Of a stretch of 36,744 bases of DNA, positions 6,400 through 13,363 are shown one piece after another. The DNA lies in the NCBI GenBank assembly GCA_023426265.1, contig JAFABA010000011.1, positions 1 through 36,744 on the forward strand, read 5' to 3'. The translations under genes and the position numbers were made by a program. How positions within the stretch are numbered: the stretch's first letter is position 1; every line of letters begins with the position of its first letter. The notes under the pieces are model-generated. The model ran no database searches. It had not been told where the DNA came from and was given only the letters and a program-made list of their open reading frames with translations. This DNA is from Bacillota bacterium (lineage in GTDB: Bacteria; Bacillota; Clostridia; Christensenellales; CAG-138).

Positions 6400-8199
6400 A
6401 TGCGGAACCTGACCTCCCGCGAGCTTCGTCAGTTATACCTGGATTTTTTTCGTGAAAAGGGGCATGCGGTGATCGACAGCGCCTCGCTGATACCGGAAAA
6501 TGACCCGACCGTATTGTTTACCACGGCTGGCATGCATCCGCTTGTTCCGTACCTGATGGGGGAGAAGCATCCCGCGGGCACCCGCCTGGTGGATGTGCAA
6601 AAATGCGTGCGCACCGGCGATATCGACGAGGTGGGCGACACTTCCCACTGTACGTTCTTTGAAATGCTGGGCAACTGGTCTTTGGGCGATTATTTCAAGC
6701 ACGAGGCCATTGCGTTCTCCTGGGAGTTCCTCACCAGCGAAAAATGGCTGGGCATCCTTAAGGAAAAACTGTTTTTTACCTGTTTTGAAGGGGATCACGA
6801 CGCCCCGCGCGATGCCGTCTCCCATGACAGATGGGTGGAGATGGGCGTGGATCCTTCCCATATTTTTTATCTTCCCAAAAGGCACAACTGGTGGGGCCCC
6901 GCGGGCATGACCGGCCCCTGCGGCCCGGATACCGAAATGTTCTACGATACCGGCAAGCCCGCATGCTCTGACGATTGTTCGCCCGCGTGCAGCTGCGGCA
7001 AGTATCTTGAAATCTGGAACGATGTGTTCATGGAGTTCAACAAGGTAGGGGAAGGCCGGTTTGAGCCGCTTGCCCAGAAGAATGTGGACACGGGCATGGG
7101 CCTGGACCGCACGGTTGCCACGCTGCAGGGCGTGGAAAGCGTATACGATACCGACGCTTTCACCGGCATATTGGCCGCCATCAGCCGCCTTTCCGGCAAG
7201 CAATACCGGGACAGCGCAGAAATTACGCGCGCATTCCGCATCGTGGCCGATCATATCCGCTGTGCGGTGTTTATATTAGGTGACCACAGGGGCGTCACGC
7301 CGAGCAACGTGGACCAGGGTTATATTTTAAGGCGCCTCATCCGCCGCGCCATCCGCTTCTCCATGCAGCTGGATATCCCCGAAGGCGGCCTCTTGGAAGT
7401 GGCCAGGGCCGTGATCGCGCAGTATGGGGATTTCTATACCGAGCTTGCGCGCAACAGCGATAAGATCGTGAGCGAGCTTGAAAAGGAAGAGCAGCGCTTT
7501 GCGCGTACGCTCAAAAAAGGCATATCCGAGTTCGAGCGTCTTTCCTTAACGCTTGCGGGCGGGCGCATAAGCGGGCCGGATGCATTCCGCCTGTATGATA
7601 CATTTGGGTTTCCGCTGGAGTTCACGCAGGAACTTGCTTCCGAAAAAGGCTATGAGGTTGATGTGCAAGGCTACCACGCTGCCTTCGCGGAACACCAGAA
7701 AAAATCCCAGGCGGGCGCGGAGCAGCGCTTTAAGGGCGGCTTAGCTGACAACACCGAGGAGACCACCAAACTTCATACCGCGACGCACCTGCTGCACACC
7801 GCTTTGCGCAAGGTGTTAAAGGACGATTCCGTGGCGCAGAAGGGCAGCAACATCACCGCCGAACGCCTTCGGTTCGATTTTTCCTTTGCCCGCAAAATGA
7901 CGCCGGAAGAAATCAAAGAGGTCGAAGACCTTGTAAACTCCGTCATCGAGGCGGATCTGCCGGTATCCTGCGAGGAAATGACGGTGGAGGAAGCCAAAGC
8001 GCACGGCGCCATCGGTTTGTTTGAAAGCAAGTACGCCGAACGCGTGAAGGTGTACACGATGGGTGATTTCTCCAAGGAAATCTGCGGCGGCCCGCATGTG
8101 ACGCATACCGGCGCTTTAGGCCATTTCACCATCAAAAAGGAAGAAGCCTCTTCCGCCGGCGTACGGCGCATCAAGGCTGTATTGGGCAAGAAGGCATAA
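6400..8199 (+). CDS. alaS: Alanine--tRNA ligase, short form lacking the C-terminal DHHA1 domain
   Basis: A 599-aa class II alanyl-tRNA synthetase that charges tRNA-Ala and edits mischarged serine or glycine. The catalytic domain starts with RELRQLYLDFFREKGH and contains TTAGMHPLVPYL and GNWSLGDYFK. A Cys-rich insert CSDDCSPACSCGKY precedes EIWNDVFMEFN. The editing domain has the zinc set H459/H463 (HTATHLLH) and C562/H566 (CGGPH). The protein stops about 30 residues later, so the oligomerisation/tRNA-elbow C-Ala (DHHA1) domain of the usual 870-880-aa enzyme is missing. The reading frame is clean and the next gene follows after 21 bp, so this looks natural and not broken. I chose ATG 6400, behind AAAGGGGA at 6383-6390. 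Confidence 0.94.
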   Translation: MRNLTSRELRQLYLDFFREKGHAVIDSASLIPENDPTVLFTTAGMHPLVPYLMGEKHPAGTRLVDVQKCVRTGDIDEVGDTSHCTFFEMLGNWSLGDYFKHEAIAFSWEFLTSEKWLGILKEKLFFTCFEGDHDAPRDAVSHDRWVEMGVDPSHIFYLPKRHNWWGPAGMTGPCGPDTEMFYDTGKPACSDDCSPACSCGKYLEIWNDVFMEFNKVGEGRFEPLAQKNVDTGMGLDRTVATLQGVESVYDTDAFTGILAAISRLSGKQYRDSAEITRAFRIVADHIRCAVFILGDHRGVTPSNVDQGYILRRLIRRAIRFSMQLDIPEGGLLEVARAVIAQYGDFYTELARNSDKIVSELEKEEQRFARTLKKGISEFERLSLTLAGGRISGPDAFRLYDTFGFPLEFTQELASEKGYEVDVQGYHAAFAEHQKKSQAGAEQRFKGGLADNTEETTKLHTATHLLHTALRKVLKDDSVAQKGSNITAERLRFDFSFARKMTPEEIKEVEDLVNSVIEADLPVSCEEMTVEEAKAHGAIGLFESKYAERVKVYTMGDFSKEICGGPHVTHTGALGHFTIKKEEASSAGVRRIKAVLGKKA

Positions 8200-8220
8200 A
8201 TAGCTACGTAGGAGGGCCGC

Positions 8221-8922
8221 ATGAAAATTACGTACCTGGGCAACAGCGGGTTCGGGCTGGAACGCGATGGCGGCCTCCTTGTGATCGACTGCTATGACCC
8301 GAAGAAGCATCCGCTGCTAGAGGAAGAGTCCCTCAAAGCCATGCGCTATGTAACCGCGCTCGTCAGCCATGCGCACGGGGACCATTACTCGCCGGATATC
8401 TGGAACCTCGCCTCCGCCAAGTTTACGGCGGGGTTCGACGTTCCTGCGCCTTTGGGCGTGCCCAAGCTGCGCCCCGGGCAGGCGGTGCTCCCCAACGACA
8501 TGAAGGTGACCGCCTATGGCAGCACGGATGAGGGCGTGTCCTTCCATATCGTATGGGATGGCGTATCCATATTCCATGCGGGCGACCTCAACGACTGGCA
8601 TTGGCGGGACGAAGGGGGAGAGGAGTACGCGCGCGAGGCGGAAGGAAAATTCCTGAAGGAGCTGGAAAAAATCAAGCAGGGCGTTTCCCACATAGACCTC
8701 GCGTTTTTCCCCGTGGACCCGCGCATGGGTAGCGACTATTACCGCGGCGCGATCCTGTTTTGCGAGGCCATGCACCCTGTGCGCCTGATGCCCATGCATT
8801 TTGGCCGCGCGTTCCGGCCGCCGGAAGCGTTCTTTCAGGAGATCGCCCCGCTTACCACATTGCTTTTGCCGCCCGCTGTGGACAAAAACGTATTTTGCCC
8901 CATGTGCAGGGAAGGCAAATAA
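8221..8922 (+). CDS. Metallo-beta-lactamase-fold hydrolase (UlaG/YtnP-like)
   Basis: A 233-aa MBL-fold protein. The metal-binding signature HxHxDH is present as H50-A-H52-G-D54-H55, a further ligand is likely in HAGDLNDW (near 120-127), and a late PMHFG motif supplies a histidine. The C-terminal FCPMCREGK tail carries two cysteines. Proteins of this sort are annotated as metal-dependent hydrolases of unknown substrate. ATG 8221 follows GGAGGG closely and lies 21 bp after alaS, so the two are probably co-transcribed and share the downstream terminator. The functional link to alaS is unknown. Confidence 0.88.
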   Translation: MKITYLGNSGFGLERDGGLLVIDCYDPKKHPLLEEESLKAMRYVTALVSHAHGDHYSPDIWNLASAKFTAGFDVPAPLGVPKLRPGQAVLPNDMKVTAYGSTDEGVSFHIVWDGVSIFHAGDLNDWHWRDEGGEEYAREAEGKFLKELEKIKQGVSHIDLAFFPVDPRMGSDYYRGAILFCEAMHPVRLMPMHFGRAFRPPEAFFQEIAPLTTLLLPPAVDKNVFCPMCREGK

Positions 8923-8944
8923 CAGCTTGAAACAACTCGCATAG

Positions 8945-8973
8945 AAAAAAGCGCCGATTTTTTCGGCGCTTTA
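8945..8973. terminator. Bidirectional terminator between the MBL-fold gene and the XRE/S24 gene
   Basis: A GC-rich stem AGCGCCGA (8950-8957) / TCGGCGCT (8963-8970) has an A-tract on its left and T residues on its right, so it can stop transcription from both sides. It sits between convergent genes ending at 8922 (+) and 8988 (-). Confidence 0.8.
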
Positions 8974-8987
8974 CTTCTTTTATTGGT

Positions 8988-9584
8988 TCATAACCCCCGA
9001 ATGCGGACCTCCATTACCCGGCCGATGATCTGTACGTCCCCGCTTGCGATTACCATCGGGTCATAGTTCGGGTTAGCGGGGTAGAGGATGAGCTGATTGC
9101 GCACCCATTTGACATGGCGCAGCACAACTTCGTCGTTGATGCGCACCACGGCGATCTGCCCGTTTTCCACGCGGGGCTGCAGGCGGACGAGTACGAGCGC
9201 GCCCTCCACGATATGCGCGTCCGTCATGCAATCCCCTTCAACTTCCATAAAGAAGAATTCGCCGTTTTGAATATCCGAGGCGGGAACCGCAATGCGGTCC
9301 TCCACATTCTCTTCCGCCAGTATGGGCAAGCCTGCGTGTACTCGGCCGACCACCGGAATGGTAACCATATTGAATCCAAACGCCGAAGAGGGCGATGGTT
9401 CCCTTCCCAGTAAATAATCCGTACTTACGGAAAAGAGGTCCGCAAGGCGTACGAGCATTTCCTGCGGAAGGGAAGCCCTGCCGTTTTCATATTTGCAGAT
9501 GGCGGCCTTTTGCACGCCCAGAAAATTACCCAGCATATCCTGCGTATAGCCGTTCTGTATGCGCAAATCCTTAATACGGTTCAT
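8988..9584 (-). CDS. XRE-family repressor with LexA-like S24 domain and altered protease dyad
   Basis: A 198-aa CI/LexA-type regulator. Residues 1-60 form a Cro/CI helix-turn-helix domain (TQDMLGNFLGVQKAAICKYENG); residues 75-198 form an S24 peptidase-like domain. The Ala-Gly cleavage site is kept (A84-G85 in RVHAGLPIL), but the nucleophile Ser of GDSM is Cys119 (EGDCM), and the usual Lys of the TVKR motif aligns with Arg156 (VVLRHV). LexA in this same window keeps both residues. Self-cleavage is therefore doubtful. The start ATG (9582-9584) has AGGTGG before it; an upstream in-frame ATG at 9665 lies in the promoter. Three 17-bp palindromes in the divergent intergenic region are its likely operators, one of them inside its own promoter. 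Confidence 0.9.
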   Translation of the reverse strand: MNRIKDLRIQNGYTQDMLGNFLGVQKAAICKYENGRASLPQEMLVRLADLFSVSTDYLLGREPSPSSAFGFNMVTIPVVGRVHAGLPILAEENVEDRIAVPASDIQNGEFFFMEVEGDCMTDAHIVEGALVLVRLQPRVENGQIAVVRINDEVVLRHVKWVRNQLILYPANPNYDPMVIASGDVQIIGRVMEVRIRGL

Positions 9585-9635
9585 AAATCCACCTGCCTTT
9601 ACATGATGAAACATGCGTGTTTTATATCCGCTTTC

Positions 9636-9665
9636 ATTGTATCCTATATGGAAACATAAATGCAA
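9636..9665 (-). promoter_or_regulatory. Promoter of the XRE/S24 gene with operator O1
   Basis: Read on the minus strand, TTGCAT (9660-9665) and TACAAT (9636-9641) are spaced by 18 bp. The imperfect palindrome GTATCCTATATGGAAAC (+ strand 9639-9655) covers the -10 box and most of the spacer, which suggests autorepression by the adjacent repressor. Confidence 0.65.
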
Positions 9666-9707
9666 GCCATATTATCGCCTCCTTAGTAATTTTTTCTAAA
9701 ATTCCAC

Positions 9708-9736
9708 TTGACGGTTTCCAATATGGATACTATAAT
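9708..9736 (+). promoter_or_regulatory. Divergent promoter with operator O2 filling the spacer
   Basis: TTGACG (9708-9713) and a perfect TATAAT (9731-9736) have a 17-bp spacer. That spacer is itself the near-palindrome GTTTCCAATATGGATAC (9714-9730), so a bound repressor would directly occlude RNA polymerase. The promoter points towards the small membrane protein at 9896. Confidence 0.75.
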
Positions 9737-9742
9737 AAGAAC

Positions 9743-9883
9743 ATGCCAACGGACGGGCGTTGTATGGAAACAGAATTGTTGAAAGTGCTCTTTTTATATG
9801 AGCATATTTTACCGAAATGCTTCCGTTATTTCAATCGCACGTTTTTTATTTCAAATAATGTTTCCAATTTGGAAACCTATTAG
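9743..9883 (+). CDS. Possible 46-aa leader peptide
   Basis: An open frame from ATG 9743 (alternative ATG 9764) runs 46 codons to a TAG at 9881-9883, which overlaps the ribosome site of the next gene. The predicted peptide starts MPTDGRCMETELLKVL. It has no good ribosome site and no recognisable family. It is the first frame after the promoter at 9708-9736, and its 3' end contains operator O3. It may be untranslated leader. Confidence 0.25.
   Translation: MPTDGRCMETELLKVLFLYEHILPKCFRYFNRTFFISNNVSNLETY
9860..9876. promoter_or_regulatory. Operator O3: perfect 17-bp palindrome
   Basis: GTTTCCAATTTGGAAAC is perfectly symmetrical about its central base and matches O1 and O2. It lies 20 bp before the start codon at 9896 and just ahead of the ribosome site, about 124 bp downstream of the -10 box. 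Binding there would act as a roadblock or serve a promoter I cannot see. Confidence 0.7.
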
Positions 9884-9895
9884 GAGGATGTTTTT

Positions 9896-10090
9896 ATGGC
9901 CGGCATTTTATTGTGCTTTGTTCTTCCAGGGATACTGATCGGCCTGCTGTTAGGGGAAGGCGTACAGGCGGCAAAGAAAAAGGCACGCCTTTTGGAAAAG
10001 AAGCGTGCCCGTGAAAGCCGTCGTCAATTATACGTCCACGATATGCGGAGCGACACCTACTGCATGCTGCCAAGTAAGCGCGCAGCGTAG
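9896..10090 (+). CDS. Small single-pass membrane protein under putative XRE/S24 control
   Basis: A 64-aa protein whose residues 3-20 form one hydrophobic segment (GILLCFVLPGILIGLLLG), followed by a strongly basic, helix-prone tail rich in Lys and Arg (about 26-43). I recognise no family. The ATG follows an excellent ribosome site AGGAGGA (9882-9888). It lies downstream of promoter/operator O2 and operator O3, divergent from the repressor. The arrangement recalls damage-inducible small membrane proteins encoded next to LexA-type regulators, such as YneA in Bacillus, but there is no LysM domain and no sequence match I can claim. The gene converges tightly with the lipoprotein gene, whose stop is 1 bp away. 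Confidence 0.7.
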   Translation: MAGILLCFVLPGILIGLLLGEGVQAAKKKARLLEKKRARESRRQLYVHDMRSDTYCMLPSKRAA

Positions 10091-10091
10091 T

Positions 10092-11081
10092 CTATTGCAT
10101 CACTTTTTGGGCCAGGCTGTTATCCACCAGATCCGCGAACGGCACCTTTGCTTTTAGTTCGCCCGCGGAGTCGATGATCGAGAGCATGCGCTCAAAATCC
10201 TTTTCCTCCATGGTGGGCACGTCTTTCCAGCAATCCTTTGCCCGATAGTTGTACGCCACCGAGGTCAGCACCTCCAGGCTTGCGTCCGGGAAGAAAGATT
10301 GTATGGCTTTGGCCACCTCTTCATCGGTTGCCGCCATGACCCATTTTTGCGCCTTGTAGATCGCGCGCAGGAAGCTTTCCACGAACGCAGGATCATCCTT
10401 GAGCGTCTGCGGGCTGACCATGTAGGTGGTTTCCGGCACCTCGCCGGAGGCTTCGCCCACGCTCGCTACAATATAGCCTTTGTTTGCAAGCACGAATGTA
10501 GACGCGACGGGTTCAAACAGCGTCACATAATCGCCCGTACCGCCTTCAAATGCGCCTCCCATGAGGTTGAACTGTATGTTGTCTATCACGGTGACGTCCG
10601 TGCCCGGCGTTAACCCATGCTCCTTGAGCACATAGAGAAGCGCCATAATCGGCATGCCGCCTTTTCTGCCGCCGATGATTGTTTTACCCTTGAGGTTTTC
10701 CCACTTGAAATCCGGCTCTTCCGTACGGCTCACAAGAAAAGAACCATCTCGTTTGGTCAGTTGCCCAATGATCACGGGATGGTCTTCTTTGCCTTCATTG
10801 TACACATATACGCCGGTTTCCGGCCCCATCAGCCCGATATCCGCCTGGCGGGAAAGCAGCGCCGTCATGGTTTTGTCCGAGCCGCCCCCGGTGGTGATTT
10901 CAACCTCCAACCCTTCTTCAGCAAAGTATCCGTTGGCCGCGGCCACGTATTGCGGCGCATAGAATACCGAGCGCGTTACCTCATTGAGGCGTACCTTCCG
11001 GATTTCCTGTTCCTTTGCGCAGCCCGCAAAGGCAAGGCAGACGATAACGGTAAGCAACAGCAGAGCAACAAGCCGTTTCAT
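10092..11081 (-). CDS. ABC transporter substrate-binding lipoprotein (SsuA/NMT1-THI5-like)
   Basis: A 329-aa lipoprotein: a signal peptide with lipobox AFAGC places lipidated Cys21 at the outer face of the membrane. The mature part looks like the NMT1/SsuA type-2 periplasmic-binding fold (VFYAPQYVAAANGYFAEEGLEVE; LLSRQADIGLMGPE; GGRKGGMPIM). Relatives bind pyrimidine precursors, riboflavin, sulfonates or nitrate. No permease or ATPase gene adjoins it, so the substrate and transporter partner are open. It lies 92 bp downstream of bioY on the same strand, with GGAGGTGG before the ATG and only weak promoter-like sequence in the gap, so co-transcription under the BirA operator is possible. Confidence 0.87.
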   Translation of the reverse strand: MKRLVALLLLTVIVCLAFAGCAKEQEIRKVRLNEVTRSVFYAPQYVAAANGYFAEEGLEVEITTGGGSDKTMTALLSRQADIGLMGPETGVYVYNEGKEDHPVIIGQLTKRDGSFLVSRTEEPDFKWENLKGKTIIGGRKGGMPIMALLYVLKEHGLTPGTDVTVIDNIQFNLMGGAFEGGTGDYVTLFEPVASTFVLANKGYIVASVGEASGEVPETTYMVSPQTLKDDPAFVESFLRAIYKAQKWVMAATDEEVAKAIQSFFPDASLEVLTSVAYNYRAKDCWKDVPTMEEKDFERMLSIIDSAGELKAKVPFADLVDNSLAQKVMQ

Positions 11082-11173
11082 GCAAAGCCACCTCCATATT
11101 GTCGAACTTGACTATGGATATGGTATGCCGCATGAACTTTTTTCGTGAGAGAGCTTCTCCGCCCGGGCTTTGA

Positions 11174-11737
11174 TTAAGCGTTCAGGAAAAGCCGCGGCGC
11201 GCGCTTTTTCAACTGCGATCCCAGCAGGGTAACAAGCAATAGTTTTACAAGGTCGAGCGGCAGAAATATGTAAATAAGGTATATCGCGCGGGACAGCGCA
11301 ATAGGCTTTGCAAGATAAGCGGAGGAAATCAGCGCCATATACGCAACCCCAAGAAGCTGGACCAGAAGTATCACGCCAAAGCCGCCCAGGACAAACAGCC
11401 ATTTCTTCCCCCGATACAATGTGCGCGAGGCTACCAGGCTAATTAGCGGGGCCGCGGCCAGAAACGCCAGCAGATACCCGAATGTCGGGTCGAATATATA
11501 GCCGATCCCGCCTCCGTTTGTAAACACAGGGATTCCGATCAGGCCGATGAGCACATAGCTGAGCTGGGAAAAGAACGCGGCGGAAGGCGGCAGCAGCAAC
11601 CCCGCGAGATACACAAACGCCGTCTGGAGCGTCATGGGAACGGGATAGGGGGGAATGGGAAACTTGATGAACGCGCCCACCGCGGTCAATGCGGCAAACA
11701 TGGCCGCGAACAGCATGGTTCGTAAGGATAATTTCAT
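11174..11737 (-). CDS. bioY: Biotin ECF transporter S component BioY
   Basis: A 187-aa membrane protein of the BioY family, the substrate-capture component for biotin that works alone or with the shared EcfT/EcfA module. About six hydrophobic segments are visible. Family signatures include YPVPMTLQT (near 31-39), GGIGYIFDPTFGYLLAF (near 75-91) and FLPLDLVKLLL near the C-terminus. The ATG at 11735-11737 follows an AAGGGG ribosome site. A BirA-type operator lies 14 bp upstream of the gene, which strongly supports the biotin assignment. Confidence 0.94.
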   Translation of the reverse strand: MKLSLRTMLFAAMFAALTAVGAFIKFPIPPYPVPMTLQTAFVYLAGLLLPPSAAFFSQLSYVLIGLIGIPVFTNGGGIGYIFDPTFGYLLAFLAAAPLISLVASRTLYRGKKWLFVLGGFGVILLVQLLGVAYMALISSAYLAKPIALSRAIYLIYIFLPLDLVKLLLVTLLGSQLKKRAPRLFLNA

Positions 11738-11750
11738 GGATGACCCCTTA

Positions 11751-11801
11751 TTGTTAACTTTATTTTTATATTAGTTTACAATATGGGAATACATTTGACA
11801 A
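11751..11801 (-). promoter_or_regulatory. bioY promoter with BirA operator
   Basis: On the minus strand a -35 box TTGTCA (11796-11801) and a -10 box TAAACT (11773-11778) are spaced by 17 bp. The BirA-type operator TTGTAAAC-N15-GTTAACAA spans 11781 to 11751, with one half-site over the -10 box. This matches the known BirA box (wwTGTtAAC-N14-16-GTTaACAww), so biotin-dependent repression is expected. Confidence 0.85.
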
Positions 11802-11830
11802 GCGGTATTTCGTATTTCGTAATTTTATAT

Positions 11831-11859
11831 GTTACAGATTGCACAATTTGCGGTAGAAT
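11831..11859 (+). promoter_or_regulatory. Probable promoter of the DUF2156 gene
   Basis: GTTACA (11831-11836), a 17-bp spacer and TAGAAT (11854-11859) lie 53 bp before the TTG start at 11913. It is divergent from the bioY promoter. Confidence 0.5.
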
Positions 11860-11912
11860 AGAGAAGGGTGCGCGCTAACGCGCGAAGAATTGCTGTAAGG
11901 AAGGTAAAGAAG

Positions 11913-12812
11913 TTGCTTCAGTTCCAATCCATCCGTCTTTCGGACAAGGCCACAATCGACCAATATTTGAAGCCGCACGCATTTGAATGTTCCGAGTTTA
12001 CATTTACCAACTTCATCATCTGGGGGCAGGACGATAAGATCCAATGGGCAGAGCAGGACGATGTGCTCTATATCCGGCTGCAGTTTGCAAAAAAACAGCA
12101 TCCGTTTCTATTTCCGCCTATTCCAAAGACTTTTGATATGGAATATGGCAAGGCGCTTACGCCTGCGTTTGAGTATTTCAGCGCGATCGGCGTCAGGCCG
12201 CGTTTCCGTGCCGTAAGCGGGAGGTTTGTAGACCTCTTTCATGAACATGCGCCTTTGTTTTCCCTGATACAGGACCGGGATACATTCGATTACATTTACA
12301 GCGCGGAAGACCTGATCACGTTGAAAGGCCGCAAATACCATGCCAAGCGCAACCATGTCAACCAGTTTACTTCGCAGTACAGCTTTACCTATGAGCCTCT
12401 TACTCCGGACAGAACAAAGGAGTGCATGGAGCTTTATATGAGTTGGCTGCAGGACAAGGACATTAACGAACCCGGTATATTGGGTGAAATGAAGGCCATC
12501 TCTTTCCTGCTGCCCAATATGGATGCGCTCCATGTAAAAGGCGGTTGCATTTACGTGGCCGGCAAACTTGTTGCGTTTTCTTTGGGAGAGCAGGTCAAAG
12601 AGGATTTGGCCATTATCCACATCGAAAAGGCGGACGCCTCCTATGCGGGGCTTTACGCCATCATTAACCAGCAGTTTGCAGAACACGCCTGGAGCGATAT
12701 GACATATCTCAACCGTGAAGAGGATATGGGCATCCCCGGCATGAGAAAGGCAAAGCTTTCCTACCAGCCCATAAAGCTGATTGAAAAATATGACGCCGTG
12801 TTAAGGCCCTAG
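11913..12812 (+). CDS. DUF2156 protein (phosphatidylglycerol lysyltransferase C-terminal-like GNAT fold)
   Basis: A 299-aa soluble protein of the DUF2156 family, which has the double GNAT fold of the catalytic part of MprF-type aminoacyl-lipid synthases and Fem transferases. It lacks membrane segments. Recognisable parts are the N-terminal CSEFTFTNFIIW region, YSAEDLITLKGRKYHAKRN in the middle and a C-terminal YLNREEDMGIPGMRKAKLSY stretch. The likely start is TTG 11913, because AAGGAAGG at 11897-11904 fits it; an in-frame GTG at 11868 would precede that ribosome site. Substrates are unknown: aminoacyl transfer from aminoacyl-tRNA is a family-based guess. Confidence 0.85.
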   Translation: MLQFQSIRLSDKATIDQYLKPHAFECSEFTFTNFIIWGQDDKIQWAEQDDVLYIRLQFAKKQHPFLFPPIPKTFDMEYGKALTPAFEYFSAIGVRPRFRAVSGRFVDLFHEHAPLFSLIQDRDTFDYIYSAEDLITLKGRKYHAKRNHVNQFTSQYSFTYEPLTPDRTKECMELYMSWLQDKDINEPGILGEMKAISFLLPNMDALHVKGGCIYVAGKLVAFSLGEQVKEDLAIIHIEKADASYAGLYAIINQQFAEHAWSDMTYLNREEDMGIPGMRKAKLSYQPIKLIEKYDAVLRP

Positions 12813-12879
12813 CTTGTGTCCGGGGTGTGAAACGAGCGCAACATTTCACGGCGCCTGGTTTTGGCGCCTGATAAAGCCC

Positions 12880-12908
12880 TTGACGCACCTTTGTATTTGC
12901 TATACACT
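12880..12908 (+). promoter_or_regulatory. Promoter of yajC
   Basis: TTGACG (12880-12885), a 17-bp spacer and TACACT (12903-12908) lie 36 bp before the yajC start. Upstream, a GGCGCC...GGCGCC inverted repeat (12850-12868) lies between the DUF2156 gene and this promoter; it has no T-tract, so its terminator role is doubtful. Confidence 0.6.
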
Positions 12909-12944
12909 TAGTCTCGCAAACATATGTAAAGGAAGGTAAGAAGA

Positions 12945-13268
12945 ATGCCGCAGGAAGCCGCCAGCTTTTTTCAGAGCCCTATGTTATTATTGGTCATACT
13001 CATGGTCGCCATGATTGCCTTTACGATCATCCCGCAGCGCAGGCGCGACAAAAAAATCAAGGATATGCTCAGCGCATTAAAACCTGGCGACCGCGTCCGC
13101 ACCATCGGCGGTATCTATGGCACCATCGGCTCCATCAAGGATGACGTTGTTACGCTCATCGTTGGGCCGGACAAGGTTCGTCTCGTATTTGCCCGCGGCG
13201 CAATCTCCACGGTTGAGAATGTGGCGGCGGAAAATACCATGAGCGAAGAGGTTAAGGAAATTAAATAA
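12945..13268 (+). CDS. yajC: Preprotein translocase subunit YajC
   Basis: A 107-aa single-pass membrane protein of the YajC family, an accessory of SecDF in protein export. It has an N-terminal membrane segment (about 12-30) followed by the family motif PQRRRDKKIKDMLSALKPGDRVRTIGGIYGTI (about 30-61). ATG 12945 follows AAGGAAGGT. It has its own promoter and a strong terminator. secD and secF are not in the window. Confidence 0.95.
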   Translation: MPQEAASFFQSPMLLLVILMVAMIAFTIIPQRRRDKKIKDMLSALKPGDRVRTIGGIYGTIGSIKDDVVTLIVGPDKVRLVFARGAISTVENVAAENTMSEEVKEIK

Positions 13269-13283
13269 AATTTAGCCCTCTCG

Positions 13284-13320
13284 CATACCGGCAGCTATGT
13301 TGCCGGTATGTTTTTTTTTT
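13284..13320 (+). terminator. Strong terminator after yajC
   Basis: A perfect 10-bp stem CATACCGGCA (13284-13293) / TGCCGGTATG (13301-13310) with a 7-nt loop is followed by ten T residues. Confidence 0.93.
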
Positions 13321-13363
13321 CGTTCGCATAGGTATTGCCATAGGATATGAGGGGGAATACCAT

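Noticed and set aside
8988..10090. Remnant prophage
   Set aside because: Apart from the CI-like repressor and its operators there are no integrase, structural, lysis or replication genes and no attachment-site repeats nearby.
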